The notes below the pieces were generated by a model. The model saw only the letters and a list, made by a program, of their open reading frames with translations. It did no database searches and was not told the origin of the DNA. From NCBI GenBank assembly GCA_017406465.1, contig JAFQYM010000059.1, forward strand, positions 1 through 59,660: 59,660 nt of DNA. Direction: 5' to 3'. A program made the position numbers and the translations under genes. Positions 31,542-39,285 of the stretch are shown here, piece after piece. Source of the stretch: Kiritimatiellia bacterium. Its GTDB lineage: Bacteria; Verrucomicrobiota; Kiritimatiellia; RFP12; UBA1067. The stretch's first letter is position 1. Each line of letters starts with the position of its first letter.

Positions 31542-32342
31542 ATGGCGCAGCAGCAGCTATTCGCGGACGAATACAAGGTGAACCTCGACGTGTTCGAGGG
31601 GCCCCTTGACCTGCTGCTGTACCTAATCCGCCGCGAGGAGCTCGACATCTACGACATCCCGATCGAGCATGTCACCTCGGAGTACATGAAGTTCATCAAC
31701 GAGGCCCGCGAGATGAACCTCGACATCGCGGGCGAGTTCATCGTGATGGCGGCGACGCTGATGGTCATAAAGTCGCGCATGCTCCTGCCCGTCGACAGGC
31801 GTACCGTCAACGAGGACGGCAACGAGGAGTGGGTGGATCCGCGCCTCGACCTCGTGAGGCAGCTCATCGAGTACAAGAAGTTCAAGGATGCGGCGATCCG
31901 CCTCGAGACGATGGAGGCCTTGCAGTCCGACAGCTTCGACTATGGCGGCGGCCGCCCCAAGTTCGAGAAGACCGCCGCCGACGCGCGAGGGGCGCTCGCG
32001 AACCTCGACCTCAACGACCTTTTGACGGCGTTCCAGGAAGTGCTCGCGAGGGCGAACGAGATTCCACACGAGGAACTGAAGGGCATACGCTTTTCGGTGC
32101 CGGAGAAGATGGACTACGTTCTCGAGCGCGCCAGGAAGGAAGGGCAGGTGTCGTTCGTGACGCTCTTCCGCGAGGATGCGCCGAAGGGCGAGGTGATAGT
32201 CACGTTCCTCGCGCTCCTGGAGCTTTTGCGCCAGCACCGCGTCATTGTCTACCAGAATGCCGCGTTCCACGAAATCACGATCCTCCCGTCGAAGGAGGAG
32301 CCGGACGACAAACCGCTTGAAAGGCCTGACGACTATGAGTGA
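31542..32342 (+). CDS. scpA: Segregation and condensation protein A
   Basis: A 266-residue kleisin. The N-terminal signature FEGPLDLLLYLIRREELDIY binds the Smc neck; FIVMAATLMVIKSRMLLPV follows; the C-terminal winged helix includes VTFLALLELLRQHRVIV. Together with ScpB and Smc it compacts and resolves replicated chromosomes. It overlaps scpB by 8 bases (ATGAGTGA), implying coupled translation. Confidence 0.95.
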   Translation: MAQQQLFADEYKVNLDVFEGPLDLLLYLIRREELDIYDIPIEHVTSEYMKFINEAREMNLDIAGEFIVMAATLMVIKSRMLLPVDRRTVNEDGNEEWVDPRLDLVRQLIEYKKFKDAAIRLETMEALQSDSFDYGGGRPKFEKTAADARGALANLDLNDLLTAFQEVLARANEIPHEELKGIRFSVPEKMDYVLERARKEGQVSFVTLFREDAPKGEVIVTFLALLELLRQHRVIVYQNAAFHEITILPSKEEPDDKPLERPDDYE

Positions 32343-33255
32343 CCAGGTTAAGATTCCGCTTCCGCGAAGTTTGCAGGAGATAGTGGGCTCGCTTCTCTTC
32401 GCAAGCCAGGACCCTCTTACGGCTACGGAGCTGCGCGACGCGGTGCGCGCCGTGGAGCCGGAGGAAGGCGAGAACGCCGAGGTGATGGACGTCTACAAGA
32501 CATGCACTTCGCGCGAGATCGACGAGGCCATAAAGGGCCTCGGCAAGGCGCTTGAAGTCGCCGGCTGCGGCTTTCGGCTCATATGCACCGGCGGAACCTA
32601 CCGTCTCCAGACCGAGCCGAGCTGCGGCAGGTACGTCCGCGCGATGCTGAAGCTCGACAGGCCTAGCCGCCTCGGCCGCGCTTCCCTTGAGACGCTTGCG
32701 ATCATCGCCTACCGCCAGCCGATTGCGAAGAGCGAGATCGAGGACATTCGCGGCGTCGACGTTTCGGCGAACATAAAGACGCTGATGGATCTCCAGCTCA
32801 TCCGCCTCGTCGGTCGCTCGGAGCTCCCCGGACATCCTTTCCTCTACGGCACCACGCAGATCTTCCTCGACCACTTCGGGCTTGCGAATCTCCAGCAGCT
32901 CAACGAGCTCGATCCGACGCTGCAGAGGTCGAACCCGCGCCTCAAGGCCGAGCAGTACAAGCGCGTCGAGAAGAAGACCGAGCTTGAGAAGGCGGCAGAA
33001 GAAGCCAAAGAAGCCGCCGTCGAGACGCCGGATTCCACGGCTGCCGATACCGAGCCGCAGGACGATTCGCCGCAAGTTGTCGAGCCGCAAGACGATTCGT
33101 CGCAAGTCGAGCCTTCTCCCGCCAAGCCGACGGTAGAGGAAGATGATTTCTTTATCGACGACACGCCTGACGAGTTCGACGACGAAGACGAAGATGACGA
33201 AGACGAGGAAGAAGACATCGACGAAGAGGAGGAGGAAGATGAAGACGACAAGTAG
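32335..33255 (+). CDS. scpB: Segregation and condensation protein B with long acidic tail
   Basis: A 306-residue protein. The two winged helices of ScpB occupy about residues 10-195, with TLAIIAYRQPIAKSEIEDI and PGHPFLYGTTQIFLDHFGL. Beyond that, a low-complexity extension begins (KTELEKAAEEAKEAAVETP) and ends in nearly 40 residues of Asp/Glu. Typical ScpB is about 190-200 residues, so a third of the chain is extra. Acidic tails of this kind often mimic DNA or bind basic proteins. The stop lies inside the first codons of the next gene (17-base overlap). Confidence 0.93.
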   Translation: MSDQVKIPLPRSLQEIVGSLLFASQDPLTATELRDAVRAVEPEEGENAEVMDVYKTCTSREIDEAIKGLGKALEVAGCGFRLICTGGTYRLQTEPSCGRYVRAMLKLDRPSRLGRASLETLAIIAYRQPIAKSEIEDIRGVDVSANIKTLMDLQLIRLVGRSELPGHPFLYGTTQIFLDHFGLANLQQLNELDPTLQRSNPRLKAEQYKRVEKKTELEKAAEEAKEAAVETPDSTAADTEPQDDSPQVVEPQDDSSQVEPSPAKPTVEEDDFFIDDTPDEFDDEDEDDEDEEEDIDEEEEEDEDDK

Positions 33256-34216
33256 GCTTATTGCGGTTCTTGCCCTCGCCGGGCTCGCGGCCTGCGATTC
33301 GCGCACGGCCTCCGAGTTCAAGCAGGAGCGCGCGAGCCGCCAGTACCAGGCGGCGATGGACGACTACACGGCGGGGCGCCTCGACGCGGCCGTCAAGGGC
33401 TTCGAGAAGGTGCTCCGCGCAGATCCTTCCAACACGAGCGCGCGTTTCCAGCTCGCCTGCCTCCAACAGGACAGCCGCCACGACAACCTTGGCGCGTTCT
33501 GCAATTACCACGAATATCTCCAGCAGGCGCCCGACAGCGACAAGGCGAAGATGGCGAAGGAACGTCTTGCGATTTGCGAACGCGCTCTTGCCGAGGAACT
33601 TGCGAAGAAGATGAACTTGATCGGCGACTCCGCCATTGCAGAGGAGATCGAGCACTCCCGCAAGGAACTCGCCGACATGAAGAAGAAGACGGACGAGGTT
33701 GCCGCAAAGCTGAAGGAGTCGGAGGAAGGGGCTTCGAAGCTCAAGAGCGAGAACGAGCGCATGAGGAAGCTCCTCTCGTCGCTCGCCGGAGAAGAGAAGG
33801 GGACGCCAGAGAAGGCAGATGTCGTTTCGTCTGTCAAAGACCTTCTCGATGACGACGAACCCGCTGCGTTGTCCATGTCTGCTCTCGACGAGGCAAAGGC
33901 GCTCAACGCGCTTGCGGAGGCCGATGAGGGCGACTCCGGTACGGCGTCGTCGCTTCTCCCGACCCAGTCGGCAGACGCCAAGGAGAAAAAGAAGGCCTTG
34001 GAGGTCGCGACGAAAAAGGCGAAAGCCGAGCGCGAGGCGAAGAAGGACGCGATCCCGGATACATACGTCGTGCAGGAAGGCGACACGCTCTACAAGATCG
34101 CCTTGCGCTTCTATGGCAAGACTTCGGCTTGGAAGCAGATTCGCGAGGCGAACAAGGAATCGATCACGACTGACGGTCGCGTACGCACAGGCCAGACGCT
34201 TAAACTCCCCAAATGA
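33239..34216 (+). CDS. LysM lipoprotein with TPR-like and coiled-coil regions
   Basis: A 325-residue lipoprotein. MKTTSRLIAVLALAGLAAC is a type II signal (lipobox LAAC, Cys 19). Residues about 25-110 hold a TPR-like repeat (AMDDYTAGRLDAAVKGFEKV), about 120-180 a coiled coil (EIEHSRKELADMKKKTDEVA), and the last 50 residues a LysM domain (YVVQEGDTLYKIALRFYG...GQTLKLP), which binds peptidoglycan. GAGGAGGA within the acidic tail code of scpB serves as its ribosome site. Probably an envelope-anchored structural or division-related protein; its place after scpAB suggests a link to the cell cycle. Confidence 0.85.
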   Translation: MKTTSRLIAVLALAGLAACDSRTASEFKQERASRQYQAAMDDYTAGRLDAAVKGFEKVLRADPSNTSARFQLACLQQDSRHDNLGAFCNYHEYLQQAPDSDKAKMAKERLAICERALAEELAKKMNLIGDSAIAEEIEHSRKELADMKKKTDEVAAKLKESEEGASKLKSENERMRKLLSSLAGEEKGTPEKADVVSSVKDLLDDDEPAALSMSALDEAKALNALAEADEGDSGTASSLLPTQSADAKEKKKALEVATKKAKAEREAKKDAIPDTYVVQEGDTLYKIALRFYGKTSAWKQIREANKESITTDGRVRTGQTLKLPK

Positions 34217-34482
34217 GCTCGATCCACACATCCATAGTCGGCGACGCGCACGCCTACACGCGCTCTAAAGTGCCGTGGCGGCTTGACACCTACCGCGACG
34301 CCTACGGCGAGACGTCGAAGGGCGCGAGGTTCGGGTGGAAGCTTTTCCACTACATCTCGGGCGGTGGCATGCGCACGTTCGGGCGAACCGTGCAGCAGGA
34401 AGAGCTGAATGCCCGCCAGAACCGCTTTCTCGTCGTGGCGGGACTATTGGCGGCGCTGTGGCTGGCGTTGTTGCTGTGGTAG
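34213..34482 (+). CDS. Small C-tail-anchored membrane protein
   Basis: An 89-residue protein, starting in an ATGA overlap with the LysM lipoprotein stop. The first 65 residues are polar (SSIHTSIVGDAHAYTRSKVPWRL, basic near FGRTVQQEELNARQNR), and the last 18 are one membrane helix (FLVVAGLLAALWLALLLW). I recognise no family. The tight coupling suggests it works with the lipoprotein. Confidence 0.7.
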   Translation: MSSIHTSIVGDAHAYTRSKVPWRLDTYRDAYGETSKGARFGWKLFHYISGGGMRTFGRTVQQEELNARQNRFLVVAGLLAALWLALLLW

Positions 34483-34526
34483 TTTAAAGTTTGAAGTTTA
34501 AAGTTCAAAATGACAAAAACATTTAA

Positions 34527-34585
34527 CCGTGTAGAACGTGTAGAACATGTAGAAAAATCCTACATGATCTACATGTTCTGCATGG
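34527..34585. repeat. Palindromic element, GTGTAGAAC type
   Basis: Left arm 34527-34552 and right arm 34560-34585 are 26-base inverted copies around AAAAATC. Arms are 9-base tandem units (GTGTAGAAC, GTGTAGAAC, ATGTAG). A lone arm of the family (CTACACGATCTACACGG) lies at 25566. Just upstream, AGTTTAA units recur with a 7-base period (34489-34509). The rest of the 34483-34641 gap holds no gene. Confidence 0.8.
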
Positions 34586-34641
34586 CTGAAAAGAGTTTTG
34601 CTACTAGCTCTAAAGTTTAAAGCGACAAGGAGAACAAGGAA

Positions 34642-35181
34642 ATGAAGACAAAAATTACGACAGCTTTATTTGTGGCGGCGTTGGCTGCCGGAACTGCGTC
34701 TGCACAGGCGCCGGCTGGTGCAAGTCGCGATGCGTTTTTGAAACAGCAGGCGGTCGCAGAAATGCAGCGCGTGTCGGCGCAGGTGGATGTCCTTGCGACC
34801 AACCAGGAGGAGCTTTCAGACCGTCTCCGCAAGACGGAGGCGATGAAGGCCGAGATTGATAGCCTGCGCGCCGAAGTCGCCGCGCTCAAAGGGGCCATTT
34901 CAGAGTTGAGGCGCGAGATGGGCGGCCAGCGCGACGAGATCGTCCGCGACCTCTCGAAGAAGATTGCCTCCATGCAGCCGCCTGCGCCCAAGGGTGGGAA
35001 TACCACGCCTTCGAAGCCGCGACCTACTGGTCCTTGCTATGAATATACCGTCCAGTCCGGCGACACGCTGTCGCTCATCTCAAAGGCGTTCGGCACGACT
35101 GTCCAGAAAATCAAGGACATGAACGGCATGAAGAGCGATGCGCTTAAGATCGGGCAGAAGCTCAACGTTCCGAAGGAGTGA
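34642..35181 (+). CDS. Secreted LysM protein with coiled coil
   Basis: A 179-residue protein. Signal peptide [19 protein letters not shown]; coiled coil over about residues 35-110 ([21 protein letters not shown]); a proline-rich linker ([18 protein letters not shown]); and a C-terminal LysM ([19 protein letters not shown]...GQKLNVP). It resembles the lipoprotein two genes upstream without its TPR part, so the two may be related by duplication. It should sit in the periplasm on peptidoglycan. AAGGAG precedes the start; purD follows after 3 bases. Confidence 0.85.
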   Translation: MKTKITTALFVAALAAGTASAQAPAGASRDAFLKQQAVAEMQRVSAQVDVLATNQEELSDRLRKTEAMKAEIDSLRAEVAALKGAISELRREMGGQRDEIVRDLSKKIASMQPPAPKGGNTTPSKPRPTGPCYEYTVQSGDTLSLISKAFGTTVQKIKDMNGMKSDALKIGQKLNVPKE

Positions 35182-35184
35182 TAT

Positions 35185-36516
35185 ATGAAGATACTTGTAG
35201 TTGGAAGCGGTGGACGCGAGCACGCGATTGCGTGGCGGCTTGCACAGGACAAAGAGGGGCATGAACTCTATTGCGCCCCCGGTAACGCCGGAACCGCGGC
35301 GATAGCGACGAACGTCGCGGTCGCGGCGGAAGACATAGATGGCGTAGTCGCGTGGGCGACGGCGAATCGTCCCGATCTCGTGGTCGTAGGTCCCGAGGCG
35401 CCGCTCGTAAAGGGTCTTGTGGATGCGCTACAGAAAATAGGCGTTCCCGCGTTCGGGCCTGTTGCCGCCGGTGCCAGGATGGAGGGCTCGAAGCGCTTTG
35501 CGAAGGAAGTGATGGACGCGGCGGGCGTTCCCACCGGCAAGGCCGAGGTGTTCACCGACGCGGCGGCCGCAAAGGCGGCGCTTCCGTCATTCGGACTTCC
35601 AGTAGTGATCAAGGCCGACGGCCTCGCGGCAGGGAAGGGCGTGATCGTCGCGGAGACTGCCGAGCAGGCGGAAGGTGCGATAGACGACATGCTCGTCGGA
35701 AACAAGTTTGGCGCAGCCGGCGCGGAAGTGCTCATTGAGGAGTTTCTGCACGGCGAGGAGTGCTCGATACTCGCGCTTGTCGACGGCGAGAACGCCGTTC
35801 TCCTTCCATCGTCGCAGGACCACAAGCGCGTTTTCGACGGCGACAAGGGCCCGAACACTGGCGGAATGGGCGCCTATAGCCCAGCGCCTGTCGTGACTGC
35901 CGACCGACTTCCCGAAATCAAGGAGAAGATCATCCTTCCTGTAGTGCGAGAGCTCAAGAAGTGCGGCATTGTCTACCGCGGCGTCCTCTACGCGGGGCTC
36001 ATGGTCAACGACGCGAACTCCAATCCGCACGGGCCTCTCGCGAAGAGCGGCTCGACGGTAAACGTCGTCGAGTTCAACGCGCGCTTCGGCGACCCAGAGA
36101 CCGAGGCGGTTCTGCCGCGGCTCGGCGGCAGTTTCGCAACGGCGCTTCTGCATGCGGCGAAGGGCTGCCTCAAAGACGAGGATGTTGTCGTTAAGGACGA
36201 GGCGGCGGCTACCGTGATCATTGCATCCGGCGGATATCCCGCTTCCTACGAGAAGGGCAAGGAGATTTCAGGTCTTGACGAGGCGGCTGCGGCCGGCGCA
36301 ATCGTGTTCCACTGCGGAACCCGCCTTCGTCCGTCCGACTCCGGCGCGGCAGGCCAGGTAGTCGAGACTTCCGGCGGGCGCGTCCTTTCCGTCACCGGCA
36401 TGGGCGCGACGCTGCGCGAGGCGGTCGACAAGGCGTATGCGGGCGTCGGGAAAATTTCCTTCGATAAGATGTTCTACCGCAAGGACATAGCGCACCGCGC
36501 CTTTGACCGCGGCTGA
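35185..36516 (+). CDS. purD: Phosphoribosylamine--glycine ligase
   Basis: A 443-residue ATP-grasp enzyme of usual length. VVGSGGREHAIAWRL opens the N-terminal domain; MEGSKRFAKEVMDAAGVPT and VIKADGLAAGKGVIVAE form the ATP site; GDPETEAVLPRL carries metal ligands. It joins glycine to phosphoribosylamine, the second step of purine synthesis, in the cytoplasm. AAGGAG at the end of the LysM gene is its ribosome site. Confidence 0.97.
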   Translation: MKILVVGSGGREHAIAWRLAQDKEGHELYCAPGNAGTAAIATNVAVAAEDIDGVVAWATANRPDLVVVGPEAPLVKGLVDALQKIGVPAFGPVAAGARMEGSKRFAKEVMDAAGVPTGKAEVFTDAAAAKAALPSFGLPVVIKADGLAAGKGVIVAETAEQAEGAIDDMLVGNKFGAAGAEVLIEEFLHGEECSILALVDGENAVLLPSSQDHKRVFDGDKGPNTGGMGAYSPAPVVTADRLPEIKEKIILPVVRELKKCGIVYRGVLYAGLMVNDANSNPHGPLAKSGSTVNVVEFNARFGDPETEAVLPRLGGSFATALLHAAKGCLKDEDVVVKDEAAATVIIASGGYPASYEKGKEISGLDEAAAAGAIVFHCGTRLRPSDSGAAGQVVETSGGRVLSVTGMGATLREAVDKAYAGVGKISFDKMFYRKDIAHRAFDRG

Positions 36517-36521
36517 CAGGC

Positions 36522-37292
36522 GTGAAGGTTGTCTCACTTGCAAGCGGAAGCGCGGGAAACGCGTATTGCGTCGAGTCGGGTGGCTCGGTCCTTCTCATAG
36601 ACTGCGGCCTCAGCTGCCGCGAGCTTTTGAAGCGCAGCCGCGCCGCAGGCGTCGACCTCGCGTCTGTCGTTGCGGCGGTCTTCACCCACAGCCACGACGA
36701 CCATATAAAGGGAGTTGCGAAGTTCCATGACTGCTTCCCCGACGCGGGGCTCTTTGCGAATGCGATGACGGCCGACTCCATATCCGTGGCGACCGGCGTC
36801 GACGAGATGGACTTCTCGATCTTCGAGAACGGGCAGGACTTCGAGGTCGGGCCTTTCGACATCAAGCCGTTTGCGATTCCCCACGACACGAGCGACCCCG
36901 TCGGCTTTCTCGTCTCGGACGGCGAATGCAGGTATTTCCACGCGACCGACATAGGTACGCCTCTTGAATCGATAGGGGAAAATCTCTCCGAAGCGGACAT
37001 AGCGACGCTCGAGTCAAACCACGACGCAGTTCTCCTGCGGAAGAGCGGCCGCCATCCAAGCTTGATCCAGCGCATCGCGGGCCCTCGCGGGCACCTCTCG
37101 AACGACCAGGCGTGCGATCTCGTCAGGCGCTTCGCATCGCCGCGCCTGAGGAAACTCGCGCTCGCGCATCTTTCGCGCGACTGCAACGTGCCGCATGTCG
37201 CCGAGGGCGCGATGCGAACTACTCTTTGCGAAATCGGGCGCACGGACATAGACCTCAAAGTTCTCTGCCAAGATGAAATCGTCGAGATATAG
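36522..37292 (+). CDS. Metallo-beta-lactamase-fold hydrolase (YycJ/WalJ-like)
   Basis: A 256-residue protein beginning at GTG, 5 bases after purD. FTHSHDDHIKGV gives the H-x-H-x-D-H zinc motif; LASGSAGNAYCV and LLIDCGLSCREL are the usual N-terminal strands of the YycJ group; FHATDIG and ALAHLSRDCNVP supply further metal ligands. Relatives are linked to cell-wall homeostasis and DNA repair nuclease activity in Firmicutes; the role here is open. It overlaps apbE by 20 bases. Confidence 0.88.
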   Translation: MKVVSLASGSAGNAYCVESGGSVLLIDCGLSCRELLKRSRAAGVDLASVVAAVFTHSHDDHIKGVAKFHDCFPDAGLFANAMTADSISVATGVDEMDFSIFENGQDFEVGPFDIKPFAIPHDTSDPVGFLVSDGECRYFHATDIGTPLESIGENLSEADIATLESNHDAVLLRKSGRHPSLIQRIAGPRGHLSNDQACDLVRRFASPRLRKLALAHLSRDCNVPHVAEGAMRTTLCEIGRTDIDLKVLCQDEIVEI

Positions 37293-38151
37293 GGTTTGTG
37301 GTACTTGCGTGTCTGCGGCGCTGGTGCTTGGCGTCATGTGTCTTGCCGGTTGCGGACGGCAGCAGATCGAGCGCGTCGAGTGGCCGGTGATGGGGACGAT
37401 TGCGGCGGTGCAGACGCGAGGTTTTACTTCGCCGGAAAAGGAGGCCTTGTGGGTGCGCGGCTTGGGTCATCCGGTTTTCGGAATTGTCGAGCTCAATTTG
37501 AACGCGCACGAACCGAAGTCCGAGCTGTCCCGGCTTGCGGCCTGTTCCGATGAAAAGGTCTGCGAGTCCTGCAATAGCGACATGCGTCCTTGTTACGAGG
37601 CGGCCTTTACGCTTCAAAAAGCTTCGGGTGATGCGTTCAACCCGCGTTGGCGTGGAACGAACACTCTTGATCTTGGCGCGATCGCGAAGGGGTTTGCCGT
37701 GGACAGGCTTGAGTCTACGCTGAAGACCGTGCGTCCTGTTCGCACGGACTGTCTAATAGACCTTGGCGGCAATCTTAAGGCGCTGCGCGGCAGTTGGCGC
37801 ACTGGTGTCAAGGATCCGAACGGCGACGGATTTGCCGCGGTCGTCGAACTTCACGAGGGCGAGGCGCTTGCGACGAGCGCGACGTACTACCGCGGCGGCC
37901 ACATCTACGACGGGCGGACTGGGCTCGCCGTCTCGAACGGCGTCGCGTCGGTGACGGTTCTTTGCAACTCCGCGATGTGGGCGGACGGACTTTCCACGAC
38001 GCTCTTCGTGCTTGGCCCGGAAGAAGGAATGAAGTTCCTCGACGAAAAGGGCGAGAGACTTATCGACGGGGGGAAGGTCGCCGCCCTCTGGGTGCTTTCC
38101 GACGGTCGTCAAATCAAGTTTGACGCCGACAGCCGATTCTGGCTGCCTTGA
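37273..38151 (+). CDS. apbE: FAD:protein FMN transferase (ApbE), lipoprotein
   Basis: A 292-residue lipoprotein (lipobox LAGC, Cys about 27). Conserved ApbE parts: RVEWPVMGTIAAV, TLDLGAIAKGFAVDRL, LIDLGGNLKAL, GHIYDGRTG and NSAMWADGLSTTLFVLG, including the metal-binding aspartate. It attaches FMN covalently to threonines of exported flavoproteins such as Rnf or Nqr subunits, neither of which is in the window. Last gene of the trpS run; a strong terminator follows 13 bases later. Confidence 0.93.
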   Translation: MKSSRYRVCGTCVSAALVLGVMCLAGCGRQQIERVEWPVMGTIAAVQTRGFTSPEKEALWVRGLGHPVFGIVELNLNAHEPKSELSRLAACSDEKVCESCNSDMRPCYEAAFTLQKASGDAFNPRWRGTNTLDLGAIAKGFAVDRLESTLKTVRPVRTDCLIDLGGNLKALRGSWRTGVKDPNGDGFAAVVELHEGEALATSATYYRGGHIYDGRTGLAVSNGVASVTVLCNSAMWADGLSTTLFVLGPEEGMKFLDEKGERLIDGGKVAALWVLSDGRQIKFDADSRFWLP

Positions 38152-38164
38152 TTTCAAAAATCCC

Positions 38165-38190
38165 GCCCTTGCCGCCTGCAAGGGCTTTTT
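38165..38190 (+). terminator. Intrinsic terminator after apbE
   Basis: GCCCTTGC-CGCCT-GCAAGGGC-TTTTT: 8-base perfect stem, 5-base loop and T-run. It ends the long trpS-apbE transcript, and the T-run merges directly into the next -10 box. Confidence 0.88.
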
Positions 38191-38198
38191 GCTATAAT
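38190..38198 (+). promoter_or_regulatory. Extended -10 fused to the terminator T-run
   Basis: TGCTATAAT starts in the last T of the terminator. The transcript would cover the rest of repeat A and repeat B before the antitoxin gene, a leader of about 200 bases, unless it is a short RNA of its own. Confidence 0.6.
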
Positions 38199-38250
38199 CC
38201 ATTTGTTCGGTTGAGGGGCGGGCAAAACTGCCGCGATGCCGGGCTTGATC

Positions 38251-38346
38251 TTTTCCATACTCCCTGGCGCATGACGGCCCGGGACCGGCGGCACGCGAAA
38301 CGCTTAAGTCCGCCAAGGGCGGGTGGCAACATCCGCCAACGTACGC
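38251..38346 (+). repeat. Repeat B, copy 1
   Basis: About 95 bases, repeated at 39083-39177 in the same orientation with few changes (TTTTCCATACTCCC, GGCCCGGGACCGGCGGCACG, GTCCGCCAAGGGCGGGTGGC). Its second half can fold in two exclusive ways: CCGCC pairing with the GGCGG just after it, or that GGCGG pairing with the next CCGCC across GGCAAC. Confidence 0.8.
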
Positions 38347-38363
38347 GACAGCAACAATTATTT

Positions 38364-38372
38364 TGCTATAAT
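38364..38372 (+). promoter_or_regulatory. Extended -10 of the antitoxin-PIN operon
   Basis: TGCTATAAT, 33 bases before the antitoxin ATG; the leader has GGAGGGAAGAGG as ribosome site. Confidence 0.65.
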
Positions 38373-38405
38373 ATCCAAACACAAAACACGAAAGGAGGGA
38401 AGAGG

Positions 38406-38666
38406 ATGGGCGTAATGATAGACATGCCAGCTGCAATGGTGCAGGAGGCCAACGAGTATGCGGAGAGAAACGGATGCTCGTTCAGGGATCTTCTTTGCCT
38501 CAGTGTACAAATGTATCTTGCGGAACAGGCGCGGAAGCGCAAGACCGAAGTTTCCGCATGGGCAGAGAAGTTCAATGCGCTTATAGACAGCACCGAGAGT
38601 CGCAATGCCGAGCCGTACAAGTTCAACCGTGCTGATGCATACGAACCCGAGGTGACGTTCGCATGA
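38406..38666 (+). CDS. Antitoxin-like protein paired with PIN toxin
   Basis: An 86-residue protein. The opening MIDMPAAMVQEANEYAERN and helix SFRDLLCLSVQMYLAEQAR fit a ribbon-helix-helix DNA-binding fold; the C-terminus (AEPYKFNRADAYEPEV) is extended, as in antitoxins that wrap their toxin. Assignment rests mainly on the ATGA overlap with the PIN gene. It would neutralise the toxin and repress its own promoter. Confidence 0.75.
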   Translation: MGVMIDMPAAMVQEANEYAERNGCSFRDLLCLSVQMYLAEQARKRKTEVSAWAEKFNALIDSTESRNAEPYKFNRADAYEPEVTFA

Positions 38667-39076
38667 AATTCATCGACACCAATGTCTTTGTTTATGCAGC
38701 GGACTCGAAGAATCCGGTGAAACGCGCCATAGCCAGGAACCTTATCACCGCTGCCGTTTCGTCTGGTGGTTGCAGGATTAGTGTACAGGTGTTGAATGAG
38801 TTCGCAAGTGTTGCTGCTCGCAAGCTTGGACTTACAATTGACGAAATCAAGGCGTATCTTGAGCTGTTCCGTGCTTTGCCGGTCCTTCCCGTGGCGGCCG
38901 ACGTGACCGAGAAGGGTCTGGACGTGATGAATCGCTACGGACTTCAGTTCTACGATTCTCTATTGCTGGTCTCCGCATCAGAATGCGGATGTGATGAATT
39001 TATCTCCGAAGACCTTAACGATGGGCAAGTCTACTGTGGCATGAAAGCGGTAGACCCGTTCAAGGGAATCGGTTGA
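38663..39076 (+). CDS. PIN-domain toxin
   Basis: A 137-residue PIN protein: MKFIDTNVFVYAADSKNPVKR (first acidic residue), VLNEFASVAARKLGL (second), YGLQFYDSLLLVSASECGCDEFISEDLNDG (third and fourth), as in the VapC group. Likely a Mg-dependent ribonuclease held in check by the upstream protein. The pair is enclosed by direct repeats B (38251-38346) and B' (39083-39177), suggesting insertion or excision as a unit. Confidence 0.88.
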   Translation: MKFIDTNVFVYAADSKNPVKRAIARNLITAAVSSGGCRISVQVLNEFASVAARKLGLTIDEIKAYLELFRALPVLPVAADVTEKGLDVMNRYGLQFYDSLLLVSASECGCDEFISEDLNDGQVYCGMKAVDPFKGIG

Positions 39077-39082
39077 TAGATT

Positions 39083-39177
39083 TTTTCCATACTCCCGGAC
39101 GCATGATGGCCCGGGACCGGCGGCACGCTAAACGCGGAGTCCGCCAAGGGCGGGTGGCAACATCCGCCGACGTACGC
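39083..39177 (+). repeat. Repeat B, copy 2
   Basis: Same orientation as copy 1, beginning 7 bases after the PIN stop. Includes the same pair of mutually exclusive GC hairpins. Confidence 0.8.
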
Positions 39178-39189
39178 AATCTTGCGTAT

Positions 39190-39285
39190 TTCAAAAACCC
39201 AGCCCTTGCGATTTGCAAGGGCTTTGTGCTATAATTCACTTGTTCGGCTGAGGGGTGGGCAAACTGCCGCGATACCGGGCGTTAG
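39190..39285 (+). repeat. Repeat A, copy 2 (terminator plus promoter)
   Basis: Hairpin GCCCTTGC-GATTT-GCAAGGGC (39202-39222) with a short T-run interrupted by G, then TGCTATAAT (TATAAT 39230-39235). It can end the toxin transcript and start another directly. Confidence 0.8.

Larger units (their letters stand above)
38152..38245 (+). repeat. Repeat A, copy 1 (terminator plus promoter)
   Basis: Matches 39190-39285 closely: TTTCAAAAA, the GCCCTTGC hairpin, TGCTATAAT, TTGTTCGG, GGGCAAA and CTGCCGCGAT. The hairpin loops differ (CGCCT versus GATTT) while both stems are intact, so structure is conserved. Copy 1 is followed by repeat B; in copy 2 the order is B then A. Confidence 0.8.
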
